In this document: in pieces, positions 44,276-52,979 of the stretch | Layout: every line of letters begins with the position of its first letter | How positions within the stretch are numbered: the first letter of the stretch is position 1 | Assembly (NCBI RefSeq): GCF_001273955.1 | Contig: NZ_LIGI01000001.1 | Span: forward strand, 661,917 to 725,916 | DNA: 64,000 nucleotides | Reading direction: 5' to 3' | DNA from: Bacillus sp. FJAT-27245 | Lineage (GTDB): Bacteria; Bacillota; Bacilli; Bacillales; Cytobacillaceae | Notes under the pieces: model-generated | Database searches by the model: none | The model's input: only the letters and a program-made list of their open reading frames with translations | Told to the model about the DNA's origin: nothing | Translations under genes and position numbers: made by a program

Positions 44276-44710
44276 ATGTCTATTTTCCAATCTTTGTCCA
44301 TTAGCGGATCGGCACTGACAACCCAGCGTTTAAGGCTCGATGTGATTTCCTCCAATATTGCGAACGCGAATACAACCAGAGGTGAGTTCATCAACGGGGA
44401 ATGGGTACCCTACCGCAGGAAAATGGTCGAGGTAAGCCAGGGGAATCCCCCTTCTTTTGCCAACGTTTTGCAAAAAGAACTTACGGGCGTCCGGGCAACG
44501 AGGATTGTCGAGGACCAGACCCCATTCAAGGCCGTATACGACCCAACCAATCCAGACAGCAATGAGCAAGGTTATGTATTCATGCCGAATGTGGACATCA
44601 CAAAAGAAATGGTGGACATGATGTCCGCCTCACGTGCATACGAGGCGAACGTGACAGCATTCAATGCCGGCAAGGCAATGCTTGTCAAAGCGCTTGAGAT
44701 AGGCCGATAA
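44276..44710 (+). CDS. flgC: Flagellar proximal rod protein FlgC
   Basis: A 144-residue rod protein with SISGSALTTQRLRLDVISSNIANANTTR at the N terminus and NVDITKEMVDMMSASRAYEANVTAFNAGKAMLVKALEI at the C terminus, the two helices forming the rod coiled coil. It follows flgB by seven bases and precedes fliE, in the conserved order. Confidence 0.93.
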   Translation: MSIFQSLSISGSALTTQRLRLDVISSNIANANTTRGEFINGEWVPYRRKMVEVSQGNPPSFANVLQKELTGVRATRIVEDQTPFKAVYDPTNPDSNEQGYVFMPNVDITKEMVDMMSASRAYEANVTAFNAGKAMLVKALEIGR

Positions 44711-44725
44711 GGAGGATTTTAACCA

Positions 44726-45019
44726 ATGAATATTTCCAGCATCCAACCATACAATTCCAATTTCCTGACGATAAACAAACAGCAAGGTGCCTCCAATGAT
44801 AGCTCATTCGGGACGATGCTGAACCAATATATCCAGGATGCCAATCTGGCGGTCAAGGATTTTGAAGGGAAAACCGCTGCTCTTGCAAGGGGCGAGGCCG
44901 TGAATCTCCATGATGTAACGATTGCTGCCCAAAAGGCGAACATCGCGGTAACCCTGACAACCCAGGTTCGCGACAGGGCCGTTGAAGCATATCAGGAAAT
45001 CATGAGGATGCAAATCTAA
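44726..45019 (+). CDS. fliE: Hook-basal body complex protein FliE
   Basis: A 97-residue adaptor joining the rod to the MS ring. The C-terminal helices GEAVNLHDVTIAAQKANIAVTLTTQVRDRAVEAYQEIMRMQI are typical. AAGGAGG precedes the ATG. Located between flgC and fliF as in other Bacillaceae. Confidence 0.93.
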   Translation: MNISSIQPYNSNFLTINKQQGASNDSSFGTMLNQYIQDANLAVKDFEGKTAALARGEAVNLHDVTIAAQKANIAVTLTTQVRDRAVEAYQEIMRMQI

Positions 45020-45050
45020 TCATGGGAATATGTAGTATAGTGGAGCGGCC

Positions 45051-46637
45051 ATGAATCAACAATTACTGCAATTTAAAACAAAATATCAGGGATATTGGAA
45101 TTCGATCGGCAAAAAACAAAAATATTTATTTATCGGTTCTTTTATTGGAATTATTGCGGTCCTTTCCTTGACGATTTACTTTCTGACAAGGACGGATTAT
45201 GTACCTTTATACAGCAATGAAATGAGCCAAAAAGAAATCGGCGATATAAAAGCCGCCCTTGATAAGGAAGGCTTCACTGATTACAAACTAGACTCCAGCG
45301 GCACACGGATCATGGTCCCGCGGGAAAAAGCACCGGACCTCCAGGTGTCGATGGCCGCAAAAGGCCTTCCGAAGACAGGGTCAATCAGTTTTTTCGACAT
45401 GACCAAAGACCTGCAGTTTGGTGCAACCGACCGCCAGCTTGATGCAATGGAACGCGAGGCGCTCCAAAGCGAAGTTGCTGATTTACTAAGGCATGTTGAA
45501 GGCGTCAAAAACGCGGCTGTTGTCATTTCCACGCCACAGGACAGCCTGTTCGTCCGAGAAGACAATAAAAAGGCCGCATCGGCATCAGTTGTCATTGAAA
45601 TGGAACCGGGCTATCAGCTTGAACAGCAGCAAATCCAGGTGCTTTACCACCTTGTTTCAAAAAGCGTACCCAACCTTACGAAAGAAAATATCGTCATGAC
45701 TGACCAGGATGGCCGGGGTTTGAATGTCCAGAATGAATCAACAAAAGTTCTCGACAATTATGAAATGCAAAGAAAAATCCAAAAGGATATTGAAACGGAT
45801 ATCCAATCAAGCCTGCAGCAAATGCTTGGCACGATTATCGGCCATAATAAAGTTTTGATCCAGACATATGTACGTTTAAATTTTGACCAGGTAAAGACAA
45901 AGGAAGATCTTGTCCAGCCAGCCAATGCCGCATCCAGTGAAGGCATAGCCATCAGCGTTGAAGAAATTTCGAAAAAATATAACGGAAGAGACGCTGCACC
46001 GGCAACAACCGGAACCGGACAGACAGACATTCCGGGATACGCCACACCCGGCGGCGGGCAGGAAAACAGTTCCGAAGAATTGGAAAAGCGTGTCAACTAT
46101 GAAGTGAACAGGATTTCCAATGAAATCGTCCAAAGCCCTTATAAAATTGAAGATATTACAATCAATGTCGGCGTTGAACCGCCGGATCCGAAAAATCCTG
46201 ATTCACTGACGCTTGTCACGCAACGGAGCATCCAGCAAATTCTCGGTAACGTTGTCCGGACGGCATTAAGCGATAATCCTACCTTGCTGGAGGAGGATGT
46301 TGAGTCCAGGATTACTGTCTTCGCAAGGGAATTCAGCGGAAAAGCGGAATTGCCGCAAACCGAAGAAACAGGAAGCCCATTCCCATCCTGGGCAATTTAC
46401 GCCCTTGTCGGCGTGGTCGTATTGATGGTCCTCCTTGTTATATACCTCGCCAGGAGAAAGAATAAACATGATTTTGAAGAAAATGATCCATTTCCTGAAA
46501 TTGAAGCGGCCAGATTGGAAGCAGCCGTTGCCGTTGAAGATGAAAAAGTTGTCATTAGGAGACAAATCGAGGAGATGGCCAAGAAGCAGCCGGATGAATT
46601 TGTCGGCCTGCTAAGGAATTGGCTTTCCGGTGACTAA
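45051..46637 (+). CDS. fliF: Flagellar MS-ring protein FliF
   Basis: A 528-residue ring protein with two membrane helices (about 24-44 and 446-466) flanking the periplasmic ring-building domains (ALDKEGFTDYKLDSSGTRIMVP and REALQSEVADLLRHVEGVKNAAVVIS are recognisable). The C-terminal tail, FVGLLRNWLSGD, is the FliG-binding helix. Length agrees with B. subtilis FliF (536). Confidence 0.95.
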   Translation: MNQQLLQFKTKYQGYWNSIGKKQKYLFIGSFIGIIAVLSLTIYFLTRTDYVPLYSNEMSQKEIGDIKAALDKEGFTDYKLDSSGTRIMVPREKAPDLQVSMAAKGLPKTGSISFFDMTKDLQFGATDRQLDAMEREALQSEVADLLRHVEGVKNAAVVISTPQDSLFVREDNKKAASASVVIEMEPGYQLEQQQIQVLYHLVSKSVPNLTKENIVMTDQDGRGLNVQNESTKVLDNYEMQRKIQKDIETDIQSSLQQMLGTIIGHNKVLIQTYVRLNFDQVKTKEDLVQPANAASSEGIAISVEEISKKYNGRDAAPATTGTGQTDIPGYATPGGGQENSSEELEKRVNYEVNRISNEIVQSPYKIEDITINVGVEPPDPKNPDSLTLVTQRSIQQILGNVVRTALSDNPTLLEEDVESRITVFAREFSGKAELPQTEETGSPFPSWAIYALVGVVVLMVLLVIYLARRKNKHDFEENDPFPEIEAARLEAAVAVEDEKVVIRRQIEEMAKKQPDEFVGLLRNWLSGD

Positions 46638-46648
46638 GGGGCGATAAG

Positions 46649-47650
46649 ATGGAAAAGTACACAAATACACAGAAGGCAGCCATCTTACTGCTTTCTGTAG
46701 GGCCGGATGTCTCGGCCGGAATTATGAAAAACCTCGATGAAAAAGAGATAGAGGCGATTACAAAGGAAATTACGAGCCTACGCAAGGTGACATCCAACGT
46801 AAAGGACGAGATTATAAAAGAATTCCACCAGCTTGCAGTAGATGCGAATCTTGTGTCCTACGGAGGAATCGATATTGCGACGGACTTGCTCAAACGAACG
46901 TTTGGGCCTGATAAGGCGGCCGGATTCTTGAAGCGGATGGACGGCAGCGCTGATGATAAGCCATTCAAATTCATCCAAAATGTCGAACAAACGCAGATTT
47001 TCAATTTGCTGCAATATGAAAATCCGCAGACAATTGCGCTCGTCCTGTCTTATCTGGATCCGGAAAAAGCCGCTGCGACGCTTTCGGCTTTCCCGTCCGA
47101 GCGCCAGATTGAAATTGCAATGCGGATTGCGATGATGGACACGGCTTCCCCGAATATTGTCCAGCAAGTCGAACGGGTTCTGGAGGAGAAGCTGAACATG
47201 ACCAGTTCGCAAAAGCATGACGCGCAAAATGGAATCGACTCCATTGTGAGCATTCTAAGCAGCGTTGACCGTGGCACGGAGAAGAACATTCTTGACACAT
47301 TGCAGGAGGAAGAACCCGAGCTTGCAAATGAGATTAAGCAACGGATGTTTGTGTTTGAAGATATTGCCTATCTTGATAACCGTTCGATCCAGCGTATCCT
47401 TATGGATGTCCAGAACCAGGATCTTCCGCTCGCGCTCCGTACTGCGTCGCAGGGAGTCAAAGATGCCATCTTCCGGAATATTTCCAAACGCCGCGAAGAG
47501 AGCCTCCAGGAAGAACTTTCTTCGACCGAACCGGTGCGCGTGAAAGATGTTGAAGATGCGCAGGGCCGGGTTGTGTCTGTCATAAGGAAACTGGAAGAGG
47601 AAGGAACAATCATCATTTCTCGAAATGGGGCAAAAGACCTTGTCTTCTAG
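46649..47650 (+). CDS. fliG: Flagellar motor switch protein FliG
   Basis: A 333-residue rotor protein coupling the MS ring to FliM and the stators. It carries ENPQTIALVLSYL in the middle domain, where most FliG have EHPQ, and the C-terminal torque helix region DNRSIQRILMDVQNQDLPLALR, followed by VKDAIFRNISKRREESL. RBS AAGGGG. The end overlaps fliH by 26 bases. Confidence 0.95.
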   Translation: MEKYTNTQKAAILLLSVGPDVSAGIMKNLDEKEIEAITKEITSLRKVTSNVKDEIIKEFHQLAVDANLVSYGGIDIATDLLKRTFGPDKAAGFLKRMDGSADDKPFKFIQNVEQTQIFNLLQYENPQTIALVLSYLDPEKAAATLSAFPSERQIEIAMRIAMMDTASPNIVQQVERVLEEKLNMTSSQKHDAQNGIDSIVSILSSVDRGTEKNILDTLQEEEPELANEIKQRMFVFEDIAYLDNRSIQRILMDVQNQDLPLALRTASQGVKDAIFRNISKRREESLQEELSSTEPVRVKDVEDAQGRVVSVIRKLEEEGTIIISRNGAKDLVF

Positions 47651-48392
47651 ACTTCTTAAATCATTCAATGTCAAAACGGAAACCGGCCGGGTTGTAGTTG
47701 GTGTTCCGGTACCGGCACCTGTACGGGATGCTTTGGAAATGGATTCGCCGGTAATTCTTGACCCCGTTTCTAATGATATCGAGCATGAACTTGAAAAGCA
47801 GAGGGAAGCCGCCCGGATTGAATTGGAAGATTGGCGGAACAGGGAGCAGGAACAGTTCCTAATTCAGCTTGAGGAAGAGAAAAGGCGCGGCTATCAGGAA
47901 GGCTACCTGCTTGGAATAGAGGATGGAAGGAATGATGCGAAGGCGCAGTACGCATCCGAACTTCAAAAGGCGGCTTCGATTTTGGAACTTGCCTATCAGG
48001 AGAAAGCGGAATTGATCCGGGAAGCGGAGCCATTCGTACTCGAACTGGCGATTGCTATAGCGAAAAAGGTGCTGCAGCAGGAACTCCAAACAGCTCCAGA
48101 TGCGCTGATCACGCTTATCAAACAAACGCTATCTGATGTTTACGAAACAGATTCCCTTTCCATTGGGGTTTCGCCGGAGGACTTCCCCTTCGTCCAAAAA
48201 CAAAGAAAGCAGCTTTTGGCTGTCGACAATGGGCAGGTTGAAGTTAAAATCTTTCCCGATTACTCGGTCGAGCAAGGGGGCTGCATCATCCGGACATCAT
48301 CCGGAAGCATTGACGCCCGCCTTGATATGCAGCTGAGCGAGATAAAGAAAGCACTCCATACCTTTCAACAGGAGGTTCGGGCAAGTGAGTAG
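47625..48392 (+). CDS. fliH: Flagellar export-ATPase regulator FliH
   Basis: A 255-residue stator of the export ATPase. Residues about 50-115 form a charged coiled coil, and the C-terminal half (EPFVLELAIAIAKKVLQQELQ and GGCIIRTSSGSIDARLDMQLSEIKKAL) is the conserved FliH/V-ATPase E-like domain. The gene overlaps both fliG and fliI, as is normal for coupled translation of the export apparatus. Confidence 0.92.
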   Translation: MGQKTLSSRLLKSFNVKTETGRVVVGVPVPAPVRDALEMDSPVILDPVSNDIEHELEKQREAARIELEDWRNREQEQFLIQLEEEKRRGYQEGYLLGIEDGRNDAKAQYASELQKAASILELAYQEKAELIREAEPFVLELAIAIAKKVLQQELQTAPDALITLIKQTLSDVYETDSLSIGVSPEDFPFVQKQRKQLLAVDNGQVEVKIFPDYSVEQGGCIIRTSSGSIDARLDMQLSEIKKALHTFQQEVRASE

Positions 48393-49710
48393 ATGGGACA
48401 TTAAAGCATATCGGGATGTACTTGAAACAATTAACCCGATTAAAATGAACGGCAAAGTGACCCAGGTCATCGGACTGACTGTCGAATCGCAGGGCCCTGA
48501 TGTCAAACTGGGCGACATTTGCCATATTTACTCGCCCCAGCAAAATAGGCCAATTAAAGCGGAAGTTGTCGGTTTCCGTGACCATAAGGTTTTGTTGATG
48601 CCGCTTGATGTCCTGCACTCAATCGCCCCTGGCTGCGATGTCGTATCGACGGGGAAGCCGTTGACTGTAAAGGTCGGAATGGACCTCCTCGGAAAAGTGC
48701 TCGACGGCCTCGGCAACCCGATGGACGGCAGCGGCCTTCCAGCCGGCCTGCTTGAAGCGGGTGCGGACAACCTGCCGCCAAATCCTTTGGCCAGGCCTAG
48801 AATCTCAGATCCGCTAAGTGTCGGAATCCGCTCCATCGACGGCCTGATGACTGTAGGAAAGGGACAAAGGGTCGGGGTTTTTGCCGGGAGCGGGGTAGGA
48901 AAAAGCACGCTGCTAGGTATGATTGCAAGAAATACGGAAGCAGATGTGAATGTGATCGGGCTTATTGGCGAGAGGGGAAGGGAAGTGCTCGATTTCATCG
49001 AACGCGACCTTGGCGAAGAAGGGCTGAAAAGGTCTGTCGTAATCGTCGCAACCTCTGACCAGCCAGCGCTGATCCGGATTAAAGGAGCAATGATCGCTAC
49101 AGCTGTCGCTGAATTTTTCCGCGACCAGGGAATGAATGTAAACCTTATGCTCGACTCTGTCACGAGATTCGCAATGGCACAGCGTGAAATCGGGCTTGCG
49201 ATTGGCGAGCCTCCGACAACAAAGGGTTATACCCCTTCTGTATTCGCGATGCTCCCTCGCCTTCTCGAACGGGCCGGCACAAATGCCAACGGCAGCATTA
49301 CTGCATTTTATACCGTCCTTGTTGATGGGGATGACATGAATGAGCCGATTGCGGATACAGTCAGGGGAATTTTGGATGGACATATTGTCCTCGACAGGAA
49401 AATCGCCCAAAAGGGGATTTACCCGGCGATTGATATCCTTTCGAGCATCAGCCGGGTCATGAAGGACATCGTCGACCCCGGGCACCTGAATGCGGCGGAA
49501 ACGTTGAAAAAGCACATGAGCGTTTACCGGAAGGCGGAAGATTTAATCCAGATTGGCGCCTATAAACGCGGAACGGACCGCGATATTGATAAAGCCATGG
49601 ATGTAAAAGGCTGGATTGACGATTTCGTAAAACAGGGCACCAATGAAAATTCCAGCATGGATTTGACAGTCAGTCAGCTACTAGATCAATTCGGAGGAAT
49701 TAGCCAATGA
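48385..49710 (+). CDS. fliI: Flagellum-specific ATP synthase-like export ATPase FliI
   Basis: A 441-residue hexameric ATPase related to the F1 beta subunit. Walker A is FAGSGVGKSTLLG (about 172-184), followed by GLIGERGREVLDF, Walker B LMLDSVTRFAMAQRE and SGSITAFYTVLVDGDD-like NGSITAFYTVLVDGDD. It drives unfolding and delivery of export substrates with FliH and FliJ. GTG start at 48385 inside the end of fliH. Confidence 0.96.
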   Translation: MSRWDIKAYRDVLETINPIKMNGKVTQVIGLTVESQGPDVKLGDICHIYSPQQNRPIKAEVVGFRDHKVLLMPLDVLHSIAPGCDVVSTGKPLTVKVGMDLLGKVLDGLGNPMDGSGLPAGLLEAGADNLPPNPLARPRISDPLSVGIRSIDGLMTVGKGQRVGVFAGSGVGKSTLLGMIARNTEADVNVIGLIGERGREVLDFIERDLGEEGLKRSVVIVATSDQPALIRIKGAMIATAVAEFFRDQGMNVNLMLDSVTRFAMAQREIGLAIGEPPTTKGYTPSVFAMLPRLLERAGTNANGSITAFYTVLVDGDDMNEPIADTVRGILDGHIVLDRKIAQKGIYPAIDILSSISRVMKDIVDPGHLNAAETLKKHMSVYRKAEDLIQIGAYKRGTDRDIDKAMDVKGWIDDFVKQGTNENSSMDLTVSQLLDQFGGISQ

Positions 49711-50153
49711 CGTTTCAATTTCCGTACGAACATATCCTTTCCCTAAAAGAAAGGGAGAAGGACCTTTCCCTTTCCGAGATGGGTTTGTTGATGATGAAAA
49801 AGGAAAACATCGAGAAGGAATTGGACTCCCTTGTCCGAAAACGCCACGATTGTATCTCTCAATGGGAGCAACTGGAGGGCGGCACATTCATTTCCGATAT
49901 CCTCCAGCAAAATGAATACCTTGATTACCTTGATGTGAAAATTTCCCGGATGGAACAAGAACGAATGGAAATCGAACAGGAAATCGCCGGGAAAAAAGAG
50001 GAACTTCTATTAAAGCAAAAGGAAGAAAAAACTTGGCATCTCCTCAAGGAAAAGTCTTTGGATGCATATATGGAGCAACAGAAGAAAATCGAACAGGATA
50101 ACCTTGATGAAATAGCCGCAATCCGGCACTATCACCAAAGAGTATCCTTATAG
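49707..50153 (+). CDS. fliJ: Flagellar export protein FliJ
   Basis: A 148-residue, nearly all-helical coiled-coil protein whose ATG overlaps the fliI stop (ATGA). FliJ is the central stalk of the export ATPase and a chaperone escort. The typical start FPYEHILSLKEREKDLSLSEMG and heptads throughout support the call. The usual downstream ylxF/motE and fliK genes are missing; fliK lies elsewhere in this cluster. Confidence 0.9.
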   Translation: MTFQFPYEHILSLKEREKDLSLSEMGLLMMKKENIEKELDSLVRKRHDCISQWEQLEGGTFISDILQQNEYLDYLDVKISRMEQERMEIEQEIAGKKEELLLKQKEEKTWHLLKEKSLDAYMEQQKKIEQDNLDEIAAIRHYHQRVSL

Positions 50154-50216
50154 GAAAAATGGGCCGCCTGATGCATGCCGGGCAAGGTCCATGGCAGAAA
50201 GGGGCAAAGGTTCAGG

Positions 50217-50561
50217 ATGGAAAAAAGAAAAAGCCAATATGGCTCTGTTCAATCAGTTCAGTTTTCGCCAATCACAGAACAGCCACAAGCGGCAGCGGGA
50301 AATAATGAAATCAATATGCTGACCGATGTTTCGCTTCAATTGGGGTTCGAGTTGGGAAGGGCAACGAAAACGGTAAGGGAAATACTCGAGCTAAAAAAGG
50401 GCTCGGTCGTCGGCCTGAACAAGCTGGCCGGGGAATATGTCGATGTATTAGTGAACAATCAGCGAATCGCCACTGGCGAAGTCGTCGTCATGGATGACAA
50501 ATTCGCTGTTAGGATAACCGAAGTCATGTCAGAACGTGAAAAAGAGAAAAAGATCAGGTGA
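50217..50561 (+). CDS. fliN: Second FliN-type SpoA-domain switch protein
   Basis: A 114-residue protein with a polar N terminus and one SpoA domain (about 48-105): LQLGFELGRATKTVREILELKKGSVVGLNKLAGEYVDVLVNNQRIATGEVVVMDDKFAVRI. It lacks the EIDALL docking motif. ATG 50217 follows AAAGG; an in-frame ATG at 50175 lacks a good site. It sits before fliO, where B. subtilis has fliL-fliM-fliY, so this operon has two FliN-like proteins and no FliY or FliL. Confidence 0.9.
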   Translation: MEKRKSQYGSVQSVQFSPITEQPQAAAGNNEINMLTDVSLQLGFELGRATKTVREILELKKGSVVGLNKLAGEYVDVLVNNQRIATGEVVVMDDKFAVRITEVMSEREKEKKIR

Positions 50562-50575
50562 GAGGGTCTGGACTT

Positions 50576-51151
50576 GTGAGTTGGAGAAAAACTATTTTAT
50601 TGCTGGCAGCGAGCCTGCTCTTCGTGCTTGTGCCGTTAAACCAAGCATCAGCCAAGGAAAAAAGCATTTATGATGTTTTGGAGAAAAAATCCAAAAACGA
50701 AAATAATGAAAGTGTTCAAATAAATGAGCCGGAAGATACATCCGTGCTCCCATATGCAATAAAATTTATCTTTTCCTTCCTATTAATAATAGGCCTACTT
50801 TACGCAGTATTAAGATACCTATCCAAAAAGGGGAATCCCCTGAACAAGGGTGGCCTCTTTCATGGAATCGGAGGGCATTCACTCGGCAACAACCGCTCAG
50901 TCCAGTTATTGATGGTTGGCGATACACTCTACATTCTTGGTGTGGGAGAATCTATCAATCTATTAAGGATGGTACCACCTGGTGAGGAACAAACTCGCCT
51001 TTTGGAAATGGTTGCCGAAAAGCAGGGCGACCCGATTGCGGATTGGGGAGCGAAGCTGAAAAAGACATCACAGGAAAAGTGGAATGAACTTCTCCTTAAA
51101 CAGCTGAAGGATGGCAAGCCAAAATCAGGCAAGGAGAACGGCGAACAATGA
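50576..51151 (+). CDS. fliO: Flagellar biosynthetic protein FliO (FliZ of Bacillus)
   Basis: A 191-residue protein with an N-terminal signal-like helix (5-24), a second membrane helix (about 66-88, ending VLRYLSKKG), then the conserved SVQLLMVGDTLYILGVGESINLL segment of FliO. It assists FliP ring assembly. GTG 50576 after GAGAGGG is preferred; GTG 50558, overlapping the fliN stop, is the alternative. Overlaps fliP by four bases. Confidence 0.86.
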   Translation: MSWRKTILLLAASLLFVLVPLNQASAKEKSIYDVLEKKSKNENNESVQINEPEDTSVLPYAIKFIFSFLLIIGLLYAVLRYLSKKGNPLNKGGLFHGIGGHSLGNNRSVQLLMVGDTLYILGVGESINLLRMVPPGEEQTRLLEMVAEKQGDPIADWGAKLKKTSQEKWNELLLKQLKDGKPKSGKENGEQ

Positions 51152-51909
51152 AAACAATAAGTATCAGCAAAAAAGCAGCCATTCTCCTTCCGTTCCTGTT
51201 TTTCTTGGTTCAGCACACAGCTTTTGCACAGACCCCGATACCCGGAATCAATTTGCAGATTGGCGGGACAGGGGCCGAGGATGGCGCCGCTAATTCCATA
51301 AAGCTTCTGCTCATGCTTACGGTTCTATCGGTGGCGCCGAGCATTCTGTTGCTGATGACGTCTTTTACGAGGATTGCGATTGTCCTGTCATTCGTCAGGA
51401 CGGCGATTGGCACGCAGACAATGCCGCCTGCCCAGGTCATCATGGGCCTGAGCATGATTTTGACCTTTTTCATCATGGGACCGACTTTCCAGGAAATCAA
51501 CAAGGTAGCTTTCCAGCCTTTTTTGGCCGGGGATATGCCACAGGAAGAAGCGTTCGAAAAAGCAAGCGGCCCAATAAAAGTTTTTATGGCAAAGCAAACG
51601 CGGGAGAGCGACCTAAAGCTTTTCCTTGAATACAGGGATAGTGGGAAGATTGACAGCATTGAGGATATCCCCCTTACAGCCCTTGTCCCGGCATTTGCGA
51701 TAAGCGAATTGAAAACGGCTTTCCAGATGGGTTTTTTAATTTTTATTCCTTTTATCATAATCGATATGATTGTTGCCAGCGTTTTAATGGCGATGGGGAT
51801 GATGATGGTTCCGCCATCACTGATTTCCCTCCCGTTTAAAATCCTGCTCTTTATCCTTGTCGATGGGTGGAATCTGATCGTTAAATCATTGTTTGTTAGT
51901 TTCAGTTAA
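51148..51909 (+). CDS. fliP: Flagellar type III export gate protein FliP
   Basis: A 253-residue membrane protein with a cleavable signal peptide (1-25), helices at about 50-75, 95-115, 190-215 and 220-245, and the conserved TSFTRIAIVLSFVRTAIGTQTMPPAQVIMGLSMILTFFIMGP block. It forms the core of the export gate with FliQ and FliR. Order fliO-fliP-fliQ-fliR-flhB-flhA is the standard one. Confidence 0.96.
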   Translation: MKTISISKKAAILLPFLFFLVQHTAFAQTPIPGINLQIGGTGAEDGAANSIKLLLMLTVLSVAPSILLLMTSFTRIAIVLSFVRTAIGTQTMPPAQVIMGLSMILTFFIMGPTFQEINKVAFQPFLAGDMPQEEAFEKASGPIKVFMAKQTRESDLKLFLEYRDSGKIDSIEDIPLTALVPAFAISELKTAFQMGFLIFIPFIIIDMIVASVLMAMGMMMVPPSLISLPFKILLFILVDGWNLIVKSLFVSFS

Positions 51910-51920
51910 GGAGAATTGCT

Positions 51921-52190
51921 ATGACACCAGACAGCATCATGGGGCTTGCGCAAAGCTCGATATACCTGACACTGATGATTTTGGCACCCGTTTTAGGGGT
52001 GGCCCTGATTATCGGATTGGCAGTCAGTATCTTTCAGGCGGTTACCCAAATCCAGGAGCAGACTCTCGCCTTTACACCGAAAATCGTTGCCGTATTTGTA
52101 AGCCTCCTTTTCTTTGGGCCATGGATGCTGACCCATTTGGTGGATTTTACGAGGAATATTCTGTCCAACCTGACAAGTTATATAGGGTAG
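51921..52190 (+). CDS. fliQ: Flagellar export gate protein FliQ
   Basis: An 89-residue protein with two membrane helices (about 14-40 and 52-75) forming a hairpin, with the conserved QAVTQIQEQTLAFTPKIVA between them. Part of the FliPQR pore. RBS AAGGAG precedes ATG 51921. Confidence 0.95.
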   Translation: MTPDSIMGLAQSSIYLTLMILAPVLGVALIIGLAVSIFQAVTQIQEQTLAFTPKIVAVFVSLLFFGPWMLTHLVDFTRNILSNLTSYIG

Positions 52191-52199
52191 TGGGCTGAT

Positions 52200-52967
52200 A
52201 TGATCACTTACTTGCCCTTTTGGCTTCTGGTATTTGTCCGGCTGGCCAGTTTCTTCCTGGCGGCGCCGGTCTGGAGGGACCGGCAAATTCCGCCCCAGTT
52301 TAAAATCGGGTTTGCATTTTTTGTTACCGTCATGGTTGCAGGAGTGGTCGAGCCTGTTCCTATTCCCGAAATGGATTCCGTCTATCTTCTGCTTGTATTG
52401 AAGGAAACTGTGGTTGGAGTATCCCTTGGAATGCTAACTGCGTTCCTGCTTTACGCGGTCCAGCTCGCGGGAAACTTTGTCGACATGCAGAGCGGCCTTG
52501 CGATGTCCACACTGTTTAACCCGCAGACAGGGGTTCAGGAGAATATTACTGGCCGCTTCTATTATGCGCTCGCTATCTTGTTCTTTTTGGCGGTCGATGG
52601 CCACCATATTCTTTTAAAAGGCGCGGTGGCAAGCTTCCAGTGGATTCCCGCCGAACTTTGGCTGCCGGCGGGAGCGGCGGGCAGCATCGCCCAGCTTTCC
52701 GTTTCCATAACCAAAAACATGTTTTGGATTGCAATCCTGATTGCTTCCCCGATAATGGGGACCATTTTCATGGTCGATATCGCACTTGGGATGCTTTCGA
52801 AAATGGTACCACAGATGAATCTGTTTGTGGTCGGAATCCCGGTGAAACTCATTGTCCACTATATTGTATTATTCATTACCATGCCCGTTTTCTTTTTTGT
52901 CATGGGAAAGCTCGTCCGAACTATGACCCATTCAATTGAAAGTATATTGAAGATTCTGGGGACCTAA
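52200..52967 (+). CDS. fliR: Flagellar export gate protein FliR
   Basis: A 255-residue membrane protein with about six hydrophobic segments, RLASFFLAAPVWRDRQIPPQFKIGFAF near the start and GNFVDMQSGLAMSTLFNPQTG in the middle, both FliR hallmarks. One FliR completes the FliP5-FliQ4-FliR1 pore. Confidence 0.94.
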   Translation: MITYLPFWLLVFVRLASFFLAAPVWRDRQIPPQFKIGFAFFVTVMVAGVVEPVPIPEMDSVYLLLVLKETVVGVSLGMLTAFLLYAVQLAGNFVDMQSGLAMSTLFNPQTGVQENITGRFYYALAILFFLAVDGHHILLKGAVASFQWIPAELWLPAGAAGSIAQLSVSITKNMFWIAILIASPIMGTIFMVDIALGMLSKMVPQMNLFVVGIPVKLIVHYIVLFITMPVFFFVMGKLVRTMTHSIESILKILGT

Positions 52968-52979
52968 AGGAAGATCATC

